The notes: a model not told the origin generated them from the letters alone. DNA of 47,028 bases from Candidatus Dormiibacterota bacterium (GCA_024280995.1 JAMXLM010000020.1:1-47028), one strand, 5' to 3'. Positions 25,144 through 33,784 are shown, counted from the stretch's first letter. Program-made: numbers and translations.

Positions 25144-26608
25144 CTTCGCGAACCACCTCCTTGGCCTGCTTGTCGTTGCGGAAACCCTTGAAGGACGGCG
25201 CGCGCATCTGGCCGCCGCGCGTCCACTCGACGAACTCGAACTCGGCCACGATCTTCGGCTTCACGAAGTGCGCCCCCCGCGCGGGAGCCGCCCCGGCCTG
25301 GAACGGGTTCTTGTCCGACGCCAGGGGCTTGAGCTTCTGGTTCAGATCGTCGAGGGTGCGATCGGTGAAGCCGGTGCCGACCTTGCCGGCGTAGACGAGG
25401 TTGCGGTCCTTGTCGTAGTAGCCGACGAGCAGGGCGCCGGGGTAGCCGCGCCGCTTCCCCTCGCCCTCGAGCCAGCCGCCGATCACCAGCTCCTGACGGT
25501 TGTGGTTCTTGATCTTCTGCCAGACGCCGCTCCGGCCACCCGGCTCGTATTTCGAGTCCAGGCGCTTGGCCACGACCCCCTCGAGGCCGGCCTTGGCGCT
25601 GGCCTCCTGCATCGACTGCCCACCGCCCTTCTCGAACGGCGGGGTCTGCCACGACGCGCCGGAGAGCTTCAGCTTCGCCAGAGCCGCACGTCGCTCGGTG
25701 TACGGCTTCTGCATCAGCGAATGCCCGTCCTGCCAGAGAAGGTCGAACACCATGTAGGTGATCGGCACCACCTTCATCTTTCGCCGGATCTCGTTCTCCG
25801 AGGTCAGGCCCATCCTTTGCTGGATCTCCTCGAAGCTCGGCCGTCCCTTCTCGTCCAGGGCCACGATCTCGCCGTCGAGGATGACCTCCGCCGAGCCGAG
25901 CGCGCGGCCCATCGCGTGGATCTCGGGATAACGCGGCGTGACGTCCTCGAGCGACCGGCTCTGGAGCCGCATGCGGCCGCCGTCTACGTAGGCGAGCGCG
26001 CGGATGCCGTCCCACTTGAACTCGAAGCCCCACGAGTCGTCAGGCTTGGGCAGCGTCGTGGAGAGCCTGGCCAGCATCGGTGTGATTCCCGACGGCATGG
26101 CCTGGCGGTCGGGATCCTGCGGCGGGTCCATCCGGTGGATCATCCAGTCGTTGCCGCGGGTCTGAAAAAGGACGTAGCGGCCCTGCAGGCGCTTGCCGTG
26201 CAGGTCGATCATCACCTCCCGGTCGGACCACTTGACCGGCTCGTACGTGCCTTCGTCCCAGATCATCACCTGGCCGCCGCCGTACTCGCCCTTCGGGATG
26301 TCGCCCGCGAACTTGAAGTACTCGAGCGGGTGGTCCTCGACGTGCACGGCGAGGTGGTTGACCTTCGGGTCTGGCGGGATGCCTTTCGGCACGGCCCACG
26401 AAACGCCGACGCCGTCCTTCTCCAGGCGAAAGTCCCAGTGCAGGCGGCGGGCGTGGTGCTCCTGGACGACAAAGCGAAGCGCCCGCGATGCCTTTTTGGG
26501 AACGCGGGCGCCCGGTTCAGACGTCTTGGTGAAGTCTCGCTTCGCCTCGTACTCGGCGAGCTTCTTGCTCGGCACTTTAGAGTGGCCCGCCCCCGAGGAC
26601 CCTCGCAT
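25136..26608 (-). CDS. ligD: ATP-dependent DNA ligase LigD with 3'-phosphoesterase domain
   Basis: 490 residues. The phosphoesterase domain is at 45-155 (QEHHARRLHWDFRLE, GDIPKGEYGGG), followed by the ligase core with Lys198 in FEFKWDGIRA as the adenylated residue, LDGEIVALD, GLEGVVAKRLD and GVWQKIKN, then the OB fold. It processes 3' ends and seals double-strand breaks with Ku. No ku gene lies in the window. With the polymerase this is a LigD split into two chains. Confidence 0.93.
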   Translation of the reverse strand: MRGSSGAGHSKVPSKKLAEYEAKRDFTKTSEPGARVPKKASRALRFVVQEHHARRLHWDFRLEKDGVGVSWAVPKGIPPDPKVNHLAVHVEDHPLEYFKFAGDIPKGEYGGGQVMIWDEGTYEPVKWSDREVMIDLHGKRLQGRYVLFQTRGNDWMIHRMDPPQDPDRQAMPSGITPMLARLSTTLPKPDDSWGFEFKWDGIRALAYVDGGRMRLQSRSLEDVTPRYPEIHAMGRALGSAEVILDGEIVALDEKGRPSFEEIQQRMGLTSENEIRRKMKVVPITYMVFDLLWQDGHSLMQKPYTERRAALAKLKLSGASWQTPPFEKGGGQSMQEASAKAGLEGVVAKRLDSKYEPGGRSGVWQKIKNHNRQELVIGGWLEGEGKRRGYPGALLVGYYDKDRNLVYAGKVGTGFTDRTLDDLNQKLKPLASDKNPFQAGAAPARGAHFVKPKIVAEFEFVEWTRGGQMRAPSFKGFRNDKQAKEVVREGG

Positions 26609-26782
26609 CTGCGCGCCCTAGGCGGCCGGGCGCCTGCGGCGCTGAAGCCGGCGTCAAGGGGCCCGGCGCTGCGTCGTCGCGCACGACGAGTGCGCTCCTA
26701 GCCGCGCCACCCTTTCCTTGGCTCCGGCCGCCGATGCCGCGAATCTGCTTCGGATCCCGGGAGCGTGCCACTCCCTAAAAGG

Positions 26783-28381
26783 TTAGGCCACGGCCTCCTG
26801 CTCCTCGTGCATGGCCAGCGCTACCGGACGCCGACCTCGCACGAAGGCCGTCGCCGCTGCGGCGATGACCAGCGCCACGATCGGCAGAACGAGGGTCGGG
26901 TGCATCGCGTCGACGAACGCGCTGGTGAAGACCGAGTGGGCGAGCGCGGCCACCTGCGCCGGCATCTGCGCGGCGGTGCCGCTCTGCCCCGCGCCGACCT
27001 CAAAGCCCGAGTGGGCCGCGTTGCTGAAGCCGCTGACGAAGGTTGCGCGGTACTGGTCCGGCAACTGCCCCGAGGCGACCACCGCGTGGTCGTGAAGCGC
27101 GAGGGCGAGACGGTTCTGGAGAAACGCGCCGACGAGGGCGCTGGCGAGAACCCCGCCAAGCTCCTGGATCGTGTTGATCACGCCCGACGCGACGCCGCCA
27201 AGGTGGGCCGGCAGGTCGCGCGTCGCGATGCTGAACACGGGTGTCCAGATGAAGCCCATGCCGAGGCCGCTCGCGATCAGCCCGGGGACGAAGTCCCAGC
27301 GGCTCGAGGCCGCGTGCGCGGCCCAGTCGATGTAGCCGCTGCCCGCGGCGAGTATGAGCAGGCCGGGGATCAGCAGGTACTTGCCGTTGACCTTCTGCGA
27401 CAGAGCGGCGGCGACACCGGACACGAACATCGTGGTCAGCGGCTGGATCGCGATGACCAGGCCGGCGTCGATCGCGCTGAGCCCGAGCACCGACTGCAGG
27501 TAGATGGTGAGAGGCAGGTAGAGGCCAAGGATCGCGAAGCCCATGGTCGCCATCACGAGTGCCATGACGGCGAAGTTGCGGTCCTTGAAGACCTCGAACG
27601 GCAGCAGCGGCTCGTTGCCCTGGCGCCGAAACTGGTGGTACAGGAACGCCGCAAGCAGCACGATGCCGGCGGCGATGATCTCGGGGATCGTGATGAAACC
27701 GGTCACGACGCCCCAGTCGTAGCGCTGACCTTCGATCAGGCCGAACACGACTGCGATTAGCCCGGCGGTCGCAAGCGCCACGCCGGCGACGTCGAGCCGG
27801 TGCTTGCGTCCAGGGCGTAGGTCGGGGATGAGGAGCATGGCCAGAGCCAGCGTGATGACTCCGACCGGGAGGTTGACCGTGAAGATCGAGCGCCAGCCGA
27901 AGTGGCTGACCAGGAATCCGCCGACCGTCGGTCCCGCGACGACCGCCAGTCCGGCGATCGTGCCGTAGATCGCGAACACCCCGCCTCGCCGCTCCGCGGA
28001 GAAGAGCGAGAGCATGAGCGGCATGCCCTGTGGCGCGAGCACGGCGGCGCCGAGGCCCTGCAGCCCGCGGGACACGATCAGCTGGGTCGGGTCCTGGGCC
28101 AGAGCGCTGAAGCCGGACGCGATGGTGAAGATGACGATGCCGACAGCGAACAGGTTGCGCGGGCCGTAGATGTCACCGAGCCGCGCCGATGTGATCAGAA
28201 GGACGGCGTAGAAGAGGCTGTAGGCGTTCAGCACCCACAGCACCTGGTCGAGGCTCGCGTGCAGGCCGTCGAGGATCGACGGGATCGCGATGTTGACGAT
28301 CGTCAGGTCGAGAAGGGTCATGAAGACGCCGAGCGCGAGCACGGCCAGCGCCGCCATCGGATGGTTGCGAACTCTGATCAT
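26783..28381 (-). CDS. EmrB/QacA-type (DHA2) multidrug MFS exporter
   Basis: 532 residues, 14 membrane segments. LDLTIVNIAIPSI (motif D1) and GDIYGPRNLFAVG (motif A) mark the DHA2 drug:proton antiporter group, and the central loop before TM segment 7 (LRPGRKHRLDVAG) is typical. Its ATG overlaps the stop of the DUF998-like gene. Two operators and a TetR-type regulator upstream suggest inducible drug export. Confidence 0.92.
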   Translation of the reverse strand: MIRVRNHPMAALAVLALGVFMTLLDLTIVNIAIPSILDGLHASLDQVLWVLNAYSLFYAVLLITSARLGDIYGPRNLFAVGIVIFTIASGFSALAQDPTQLIVSRGLQGLGAAVLAPQGMPLMLSLFSAERRGGVFAIYGTIAGLAVVAGPTVGGFLVSHFGWRSIFTVNLPVGVITLALAMLLIPDLRPGRKHRLDVAGVALATAGLIAVVFGLIEGQRYDWGVVTGFITIPEIIAAGIVLLAAFLYHQFRRQGNEPLLPFEVFKDRNFAVMALVMATMGFAILGLYLPLTIYLQSVLGLSAIDAGLVIAIQPLTTMFVSGVAAALSQKVNGKYLLIPGLLILAAGSGYIDWAAHAASSRWDFVPGLIASGLGMGFIWTPVFSIATRDLPAHLGGVASGVINTIQELGGVLASALVGAFLQNRLALALHDHAVVASGQLPDQYRATFVSGFSNAAHSGFEVGAGQSGTAAQMPAQVAALAHSVFTSAFVDAMHPTLVLPIVALVIAAAATAFVRGRRPVALAMHEEQEAVA

Positions 28382-29115
28382 CGAATTTCTCCCTGGTTGA
28401 ATTGCATTTCATGCTTCCGCGCCGTCGACGCGGTCGCCTGAGCGGGCTGGCGATTGAGCTGATCGCGCGTGCTGAATGCGACCCAGCCCATGGCGACGTA
28501 CCAGGCCTGGAGCTCGAGGATCAGCACGCGCTCGGTCAGTCCGGCGATCCCGGTCTGGATGCCCTCGATGGTCGGGGTGAAGGTCGCGAAGTAAAGGACC
28601 GTCAGGGCGAGGGTCAGTGGACCGGCGAGGACCAGTCCGGTGCCCAGCGTCCGCCAACCTGGGACGCGCCGCACGAAGTAGCCGGCGACCGGCAGCGTGA
28701 CGATTGCCGTCAGCGCGAGCGCGAACCCCAGGAAGTGCATGAAGAAGGACCGGAACGTGAAGATCCCGTCGGCGATGCCGCCGAGCCCGGGCAGGGCCAG
28801 GAGCGTGCCGAGGATCCAGCGCTTGCCGGTGGTGAGATTCGGAATTCGCATGAAGATCCCGGCCGACCCGACCACCATCAGCAGGCCTGAGGCGATGAAG
28901 GCTGCGTTCATGTAGGGGCCCGTCGGGTCGAGGCCGAGCCCGCTGATGGGCTGGCTGATCCAGGAGTAAGGCGCGACGTGGACGCCCCACAACGTATATC
29001 CGGGGCTGACGAAGCCAAGCACCAGCCAGGCGGCGGTCAGCACGACCGGGCCGGCGATCGCCCCGAGCTCTAGCGGCACGTCCCGCGGGAGCGCGGCCCT
29101 ACGTTTGTCTCCCAT
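28378..29115 (-). CDS. DUF998-like membrane protein
   Basis: 245 residues from ATG 29115, which has AAGGAGGAG upstream; a longer frame crosses the operators and is excluded. About six membrane helices are visible (GAIAGPVVLTAAWLVLGFV, MNAAFIASGLLMVVGSAGIF, others). DUF998 proteins are uncharacterised and often sit beside TetR-type regulators. It is the first gene of the operon with the DHA2 exporter. Confidence 0.8.
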   Translation of the reverse strand: MGDKRRAALPRDVPLELGAIAGPVVLTAAWLVLGFVSPGYTLWGVHVAPYSWISQPISGLGLDPTGPYMNAAFIASGLLMVVGSAGIFMRIPNLTTGKRWILGTLLALPGLGGIADGIFTFRSFFMHFLGFALALTAIVTLPVAGYFVRRVPGWRTLGTGLVLAGPLTLALTVLYFATFTPTIEGIQTGIAGLTERVLILELQAWYVAMGWVAFSTRDQLNRQPAQATASTARKHEMQFNQGEIR

Positions 29116-29133
29116 CTCGATCTCCTCCTTGTC

Positions 29134-29184
29134 TCTAACGATGTTAGGCATCACGCGTGGTAGATTACCCCTAACAACGTTAGG
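29134..29184. promoter_or_regulatory. Paired TetR-type operators
   Basis: CTAAC-GAT-GTTAG (29135-29147) and the longer CCTAAC-AAC-GTTAGG (29170-29184) are two copies of one palindrome, their centres 36 bp apart. They fill the space between the divergent exporter operon and the TetR-type gene, so one regulator can control both directions. Confidence 0.85.
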
Positions 29185-29221
29185 AATGCAAGCACCACTA
29201 CAACTTTTAGAGGAGAATTCG

Positions 29222-30409
29222 ATGGAACCCATGAGCCCGGAAGAGGAAAAGCAACGAGGACTGACGCGGGAGCGCCTGGTCGACGCGGCCCTCGAGCTGG
29301 TCAGGGAGGAAGGCCTGGAAGCGCTGTCGATGCGGGCGCTGGCCGACAAGCTGGAGGTGAAAGCGGCGTCGCTCTACTGGCACGTCCGAGACCGGCGCGA
29401 GCTGCTCGACCTGCTCGCCGAGTCGATTGTGGACTCCGTCCGATTCCGCCGGCCCGGACCGGGATGGCGGGAGAACGTGCTCGCCCTCGGCTCAGCACTG
29501 GGCCGCGCGGTTGCCGCGCAGAAGGACGCCGACCGGCTGCTCCTCGAGGCCCCGGACGCTCTGCGGCGCAGCGACCTCTTCGGCGGCGTCGTCGAGCAGC
29601 TGCAGGCCGGCGGTCTACAGCCGGCCGAGGCGGCAGACGTCGCGCTGATGCTGCTGACCTACGTGGTCGGAGACCGGTCGCCCGCCGAACAGGATGTCGT
29701 GGTCGGGAGCACCGGCGCGGTCGCGTCGATCGCCATCGACAGCGGGTCGCGCGGCGTGATCCTGAGGGCCGGCGACCCCGACATGCAGGGCTTGATCCGC
29801 GTGCCGCCGGACCAGGGCGGCGCCGCACCGGCGGTCGTGCGTGGCGAGCAGGTCGTCGTCCGTAGGCTGCGTGGCGTCGGCCGCGGCGAGCTCGAGCTCA
29901 ACCCGCGCCGGCCATGGAAGTTCAAGGTCCAGGCTCCGACCTGGAACACCGTGCTGGACCTGAACGGCATCGACGTGCGCGAGATCCACGTCGACAGCGG
30001 CGCGGCGAACCTGGAGTGTTTCCTTCCTGAGCCGCAGGGCGTCGTGCCCCTGCACATCTCGAGTGGCGTGGTCAACGTGACGCTTCACCGCGCCCGCGGT
30101 GCGGCGGTGGTCGCGATCGTTCACGCGGGTGTGTTCAAGCTCAAGCTCGACGACTACTCGTCGCAGGTGACGGTGATGGACGTGAACTGGCAGAGCAAAG
30201 ACGCGCTAGGCGCGCCGAACCGTTATGAGCTTGACCTGAGCAGCGGCGTGGTGGACTTCAGGCTGGAGGAGTACGACCCGAAAGGGTCGCGGGCCGCGAG
30301 ACAGCCCGCGCCGGAACGAGCAGCCAGGCCCACAGCCTCCTCTCCCGTCTCAGCGCTGGAGATCTTGCTGGACGGCGTGGAAGCGCGGGTGAAATCGGGT
30401 CGCGGTTAG
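29222..30409 (+). CDS. TetR-family regulator with extra beta-rich C-terminal domain
   Basis: 395 residues, far longer than the ~200 usual for the family. The N-terminal HTH is standard (MRALADKLEVKAASLYWHV, ~38-56) and the ligand domain runs to about 150. After a break it continues with ~200 residues of short beta repeats: HISSGVVNVTLHRA, IVHAGVFKLKLDDY, LDLSSGVVDFRLEEY, reminiscent of DUF4097/adhesin-like solenoids. ATG 29222 has AGGAG upstream. It lies divergent from the DUF998-DHA2 operon with two operators between them, so it most likely represses that exporter and itself. Confidence 0.85.
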   Translation: MEPMSPEEEKQRGLTRERLVDAALELVREEGLEALSMRALADKLEVKAASLYWHVRDRRELLDLLAESIVDSVRFRRPGPGWRENVLALGSALGRAVAAQKDADRLLLEAPDALRRSDLFGGVVEQLQAGGLQPAEAADVALMLLTYVVGDRSPAEQDVVVGSTGAVASIAIDSGSRGVILRAGDPDMQGLIRVPPDQGGAAPAVVRGEQVVVRRLRGVGRGELELNPRRPWKFKVQAPTWNTVLDLNGIDVREIHVDSGAANLECFLPEPQGVVPLHISSGVVNVTLHRARGAAVVAIVHAGVFKLKLDDYSSQVTVMDVNWQSKDALGAPNRYELDLSSGVVDFRLEEYDPKGSRAARQPAPERAARPTASSPVSALEILLDGVEARVKSGRG

Positions 30410-30438
30410 GGCAAATCCGTCGCGGGTGACTGTTGAAT

Positions 30439-30467
30439 AGGTGAATAATCGATTATTCGCCTATACT
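30439..30467 (+). promoter_or_regulatory. Palindromic operator and -10 box of the fic gene
   Basis: GAATAATC-GATTATTC (30443-30458) is a perfect 16-bp palindrome; with one mismatch the symmetry extends to 24 bp (30439-30462). TATACT (30462-30467) follows at once and ends 7 nt before the ATG, so the transcript is probably leaderless. The site is strikingly AT-rich for this region. The winged-helix end of the Fic protein is a candidate ligand. Confidence 0.7.
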
Positions 30468-30474
30468 TCTGCCG

Positions 30475-31587
30475 ATGGCCATCTTCAGCACGCCGCCCAA
30501 GTCAGGCTCACTCGAGCGGCGCCTGACTCAGCTCGACCGGCTGCGGCGTTATCTCGCCCAGCACCTGGGTGAATCGGCGCAGCCATGGACCGGCGCCCTG
30601 CGCCGTCTGGCCGCCGCCGAGGCGACGGTTGGATCGACGTCGATTGAGGGCTACGGAACAACCGTCGCGGACGCGGTCGAAATTCTAGCCGGCGGGCATC
30701 CCGCCCAGACAAGTGAGGAGACCGCGCGGATCATCGCCGCTTACGGGCAGGCGATGGACCGCGTCGCCGCGCTTGCGGAGGATCGGCATTTCCAGTGGAC
30801 AAGGCAGACTCTGCTCGAGCTTCACTTCTTGATCTGCCATCCGCAGCCCGACGCGAGGCCAGGACTGCTGCGCGATGGACCGGTGTCGGTGACTCGCGGA
30901 GCCGGGCGCGAGCCTTACCGGGCGCCCGAATCGCACGAGCTGCCGGCGCTTGTGACTGAGCTGGTGACGTGGCTGGAGGGTGGAGATCCCACGCGCCATC
31001 CGGTCGTCCGCGCGGCGATGGCGCACCTCAACCTGGTCTCGATCCATCCGTTTCGTGATGGCAACGGGCGACTCGCGCGCGTTGTCCAATCACTCGTGCT
31101 GGCGCGGGAGGGCTTGCTGCGACCAGAGTTCGTCTCGATCGAGCCGTACCTGGGACGCCACACGCGTGAGTACTACGCCGTGCTCGAAGATGTCCAGGGC
31201 GAGGGTTTCGACCCGCGACGTGACGCGGGGCGATGGTTGCAGTTCTGCATCGACGCCCATGTCGAGCAGGCGACCGAGCGGCGCCAGTGGGTTTTGCTGG
31301 CGTACGCGCGACATGACTTTTGCGTCTGGCTCGCCGGCGATCAGCATTACCCCGAGCGATTCGTGACGGCACTCGACCAGGCGTTGCTCGGTCTGCCGGT
31401 GCGCAACGCCGACTACCGGCGCGAGGTCGGCATCGCCAGCCCGACCGCGGTTCAGGACCTGCAGCGACTGCGTCACGACGGCTGGCTCGAGCAGCAAGGT
31501 GGGGGTCGGTCCGTGCGCTACGTGGCGAGCGAAAAGCTGCGAGGCGCCTGGCTCGAATCACGCGAGCGGAAGGAAATCGGCTCTTAG
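30475..31587 (+). CDS. Fic-family AMP-transferase with inhibitory helix and winged HTH
   Basis: 370 residues. The Fic core motif HPFRDGNGRLAR begins at His191 and is complete, so transfer of AMP (or another NMP) to a hydroxyl of a target protein is expected. The N-terminal inhibitory motif S54-TSI-E58-G59 fits (S/T)xxxE(G/N), giving a class II, self-inhibited Fic. The last ~80 residues resemble a winged helix (IASPTAVQDLQRLRHDGWLEQQ). No antitoxin gene adjoins it. The palindrome over its promoter points to autoregulation. Confidence 0.9.
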   Translation: MAIFSTPPKSGSLERRLTQLDRLRRYLAQHLGESAQPWTGALRRLAAAEATVGSTSIEGYGTTVADAVEILAGGHPAQTSEETARIIAAYGQAMDRVAALAEDRHFQWTRQTLLELHFLICHPQPDARPGLLRDGPVSVTRGAGREPYRAPESHELPALVTELVTWLEGGDPTRHPVVRAAMAHLNLVSIHPFRDGNGRLARVVQSLVLAREGLLRPEFVSIEPYLGRHTREYYAVLEDVQGEGFDPRRDAGRWLQFCIDAHVEQATERRQWVLLAYARHDFCVWLAGDQHYPERFVTALDQALLGLPVRNADYRREVGIASPTAVQDLQRLRHDGWLEQQGGGRSVRYVASEKLRGAWLESRERKEIGS

Positions 31588-31631
31588 CAGGCTGGGTTTC
31601 ATGCGCCGTCGCAGCCGGGAGCGTGCCGCGA
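31584..31631 (+). promoter_or_regulatory. Two-box promoter motif, variant copy
   Basis: TTAGCAGGCTGGGTT (31584-31598) and GAGCGTGCCGCGA (31619-31631) match the motif at 18966, 32915, 33791 and 35501, but with 35 instead of 36 bp phase and a G in place of the first T of the second box. The first box overlaps the fic stop codon. It would drive the Kelch-type lipoprotein gene with a leader of about 120 nt. Confidence 0.55.
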
Positions 31632-31752
31632 CAGAGCTGGGCGTCAGCGGACGAGATTCTTACCCGAGGGCGTCGCGCGCGAAATGGGGGAGTCGGTGAC
31701 AGGCCGAAACCAGTACAGCCGGCAAGGCGTTGGACAAGTGGGCTTGCCTGAC

Positions 31753-32883
31753 GTGAGATTTGCAGCTTTCCTTGCGATGCTCGTTGTGGCAGCTTCTTGT
31801 CAGAATGCGCAGCCGAGCGCGTCCATAAGTCGGACTCCTTCCGCGCAGGCCGTTTCGAGCCCGACGCCGGCGCCCACGCCCACGCCAACCCAGATGCCCG
31901 TGCCTGTGCCGTCCCTACCGCCGTCGCCTGTTCCAGCGGGCTATGCATGCGAGAACGCCGGCACGTGCCCGCCGTCCGACTTCGTCGGGATGGCCTATGA
32001 CCCGGTACGGCGGGAGATATTGGCGTTTGGGGGCGTATTCCACTCCAGCGGGAAGGTGTCGGATCAGACCTGGACATTTCGCAATGGGCGGTGGACCCAG
32101 TTGCATCCGGCTCACGTTCCGCCCTATCGAGCCATGGCCGCGATGGTCTTCGACCCGCTCCTCGGAGTCATCGTGATGTACGGCGGGGCGTATGTGGCGC
32201 CGTCGGTAACCGCCGGAATGGGAGGCGAGGTCCCGCTGATCCCGATCTCGGCAGATACCTGGACGTGGGATGGTTCCGACTGGACAGAGCGTCATCCGGC
32301 GCACCGCCCAGTCCTTTTCCGTCCGTCCGCCGCGTACGACTACGTCAGACACCAGGTTGTATTGCTTGCCGAAGCCAATGGTGGGATGCAGACCTGGACT
32401 TACGACGGAAATGATTGGACGCCGCAAACCGCCGCCACCGGAAAGCCTTCGCCGTCACGAGGGGCAGGCGCGCCGATTGGCTTCGATCCGGCCTCGATGG
32501 GAGTTGTCAGCTTCGGCACGCGCAATCTTGGCGGCGAGGACATCAGTGCGGTGTGGCGGTGGAACGGCCAGACCTGGATCCAGACGGCCTTCAGATATCC
32601 GGGGTCTACGTCCGGCGTGATGGGCCCGGATTTCGACTCCGGGTCGTCCATCGTCTATGTCCCGGCCCGACCAGACGCGCCCGCGTCGACCTTGGGCTAC
32701 GACTCAGGTGGCTTTCACCCGCTCCATCCGGCTCACACACCTTCGATTGACGTCAATTCGTTTGCACTCATGGACCCTGATCCGCCTACCCACAGAATTT
32801 TGCTTTTCGGTTGGTCGGACCCGAACCACCAACTCCAGACGTGGGCGTGGTCCGGGAGCGACTGGGGTCAGGTGGCCATCTGA
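31753..32883 (+). CDS. Kelch-type beta-propeller lipoprotein
   Basis: 376 residues from GTG 31753, chosen because RFAAFLAMLVVAASC is then a compact lipoprotein signal with Cys16; ATG 31684 would give an overlong n-region. A Pro/Thr/Val linker (PTPAPTPTPTQMPVPV) is followed by five or six kelch-like blades, each with TW-W signatures such as DQTWTFRNGRWTQLHP, ADTWTWDGSDWTERHP and MQTWTYDGNDWTPQ. It should sit on the outer face of the membrane and bind sugars or proteins; no enzyme residues stand out. It is the first gene after the variant two-box promoter. Confidence 0.82.
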   Translation: MRFAAFLAMLVVAASCQNAQPSASISRTPSAQAVSSPTPAPTPTPTQMPVPVPSLPPSPVPAGYACENAGTCPPSDFVGMAYDPVRREILAFGGVFHSSGKVSDQTWTFRNGRWTQLHPAHVPPYRAMAAMVFDPLLGVIVMYGGAYVAPSVTAGMGGEVPLIPISADTWTWDGSDWTERHPAHRPVLFRPSAAYDYVRHQVVLLAEANGGMQTWTYDGNDWTPQTAATGKPSPSRGAGAPIGFDPASMGVVSFGTRNLGGEDISAVWRWNGQTWIQTAFRYPGSTSGVMGPDFDSGSSIVYVPARPDAPASTLGYDSGGFHPLHPAHTPSIDVNSFALMDPDPPTHRILLFGWSDPNHQLQTWAWSGSDWGQVAI

Positions 32884-32914
32884 CAAAGCGGCCTCCGGCA
32901 GATAGTTCCGTTCG

Positions 32915-32963
32915 TTAACAGGCAGGGTTCCTTTACGCGCGACCCGCCGGTAGCGTGCCGCGA
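32915..32963 (+). promoter_or_regulatory. Two-box promoter motif, copy 2
   Basis: TTAACAGGCAGGGTT (32915-32929) and TAGCGTGCCGCGA (32951-32963) have the exact 36-bp phase. The downstream gene has its own ribosome-binding site (GGAGG, 32972-32976). Confidence 0.7.
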
Positions 32964-33107
32964 AAAGACCTGGAGGCGCACATGGCTTTTCTCGCGGCAA
33001 CCCCCGACATCGCACCCATCGTCGACCTGATCAACACCTGGATCCACATCGGCCAGGCGCTGGTCGGCTCGATCGGCGCGCTGGCTTTCATCTTCGCGTT
33101 CGCGTGG
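32915..33107 (+). repeat. Duplicated promoter-pilin segment, copy A
   Basis: The promoter boxes, the aaaag...ggaggcgca leader and the first 42 codons of the pilin-like gene match the segment at 33791-33984. The two encoded peptides are identical at 37 of 42 positions, while many third codon positions differ. Confidence 0.8.
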
Positions 33108-33116
33108 ATGTCATAA
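32982..33116 (+). CDS. 44-residue truncated paralogue of the pilin-like protein
   Basis: ATG with GGAGG upstream encodes a short hydrophilic N-terminus and one membrane helix (HIGQALVGSIGALAFIFAF), then stops at TAA. It equals the first half of the 86-residue pilin-like protein at 33859 (37 of 42 residues identical) but lacks the loop and the second helix. It keeps promoter, ribosome-binding site and a clean stop, so it may still be expressed as a one-helix membrane peptide. Otherwise it is the remnant of a duplication. Confidence 0.65.
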   Translation: MAFLAATPDIAPIVDLINTWIHIGQALVGSIGALAFIFAFAWMS

Positions 33117-33205
33117 ACACAGCAGCAGTCAACCCCCCGCTGGCTTGATTCCTACGTCCCGGCGCGGTATCGGGGCGACAGATAGCATTTGGGTGATTCG
33201 GGCCG

Positions 33206-33784
33206 ATGAGCGAAAGGGACGAGCGTCGCCGGTTCCCACGCTGCTCTTTCTGTGGGAAGAGCGAGGACCAGGTCCGCAGGCTGATCGCCGGTCCGGACGT
33301 CTACATCTGCGACCAGTGCATCGAGCTGTGCGCAGAGGCCCTGCGGGACACGAACGCTTCAGCCCTCCCGACGGCCGTACCGCCTCGCCACCAAGCGTCG
33401 GCGCTCACTGCTCGTGAGCTTCAGTTCGCAAACCTCTACGCGCACGGCATGGGCGTCGATGCGATATCGCGATGCGTCGGTCTTGCTGCGAGCATGGTCC
33501 AGTTCCACATCCTCAGGGTCTACAGAAAGATGAGCACAACGCCGAATGTCAATACCGAGTCATTGGATCGACGCCACCTGCACGACTGGTTGACCGAACG
33601 CGGCCTGCTGACAGATCCCCGTGAATCAGAGGCGCTTCTGGACCGAGCTTTTGCAGCCCTCGAAGGTCTTCCCGCCCTTCCTGCTTCGCTGTCACGTCGC
33701 GATCGTCAACGCCTCGAACGGCGGCTCTCTAAAGAGAAGGCGCTGCTGGAGGCAGCTCGCCAAGCGATGCGCGAACCGCTGTAG
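33206..33784 (+). CDS. ClpX-type zinc finger fused to LuxR-type HTH
   Basis: 192 residues. Cys13-x2-Cys16 and Cys35-x2-Cys38 with [18 protein letters not shown] are the ClpX N-terminal zinc-binding domain, which in ClpX binds adaptors and substrates. There is no AAA+ domain. Residues 66-110 ([15 protein letters not shown] ... [13 protein letters not shown]) form a LuxR/GerE-like HTH. The C-terminal third is helical and basic. It probably is a DNA-binding regulator. It lies between the two pilin-gene copies and directly upstream of the pilin operon, so it is the prime local candidate to control the two-box promoters. Confidence 0.8.
   Translation: MSERDERRRFPRCSFCGKSEDQVRRLIAGPDVYICDQCIELCAEALRDTNASALPTAVPPRHQASALTARELQFANLYAHGMGVDAISRCVGLAASMVQFHILRVYRKMSTTPNVNTESLDRRHLHDWLTERGLLTDPRESEALLDRAFAALEGLPALPASLSRRDRQRLERRLSKEKALLEAARQAMREPL

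Noticed and set aside
26577..26771. Small minus-strand frame of 64 codons (MARSRDPKQIRG...) upstream of ligD
   Set aside because: Basic and low in complexity, no clear ribosome-binding site; the 174-bp gap is more likely the ligD promoter region and untranslated.
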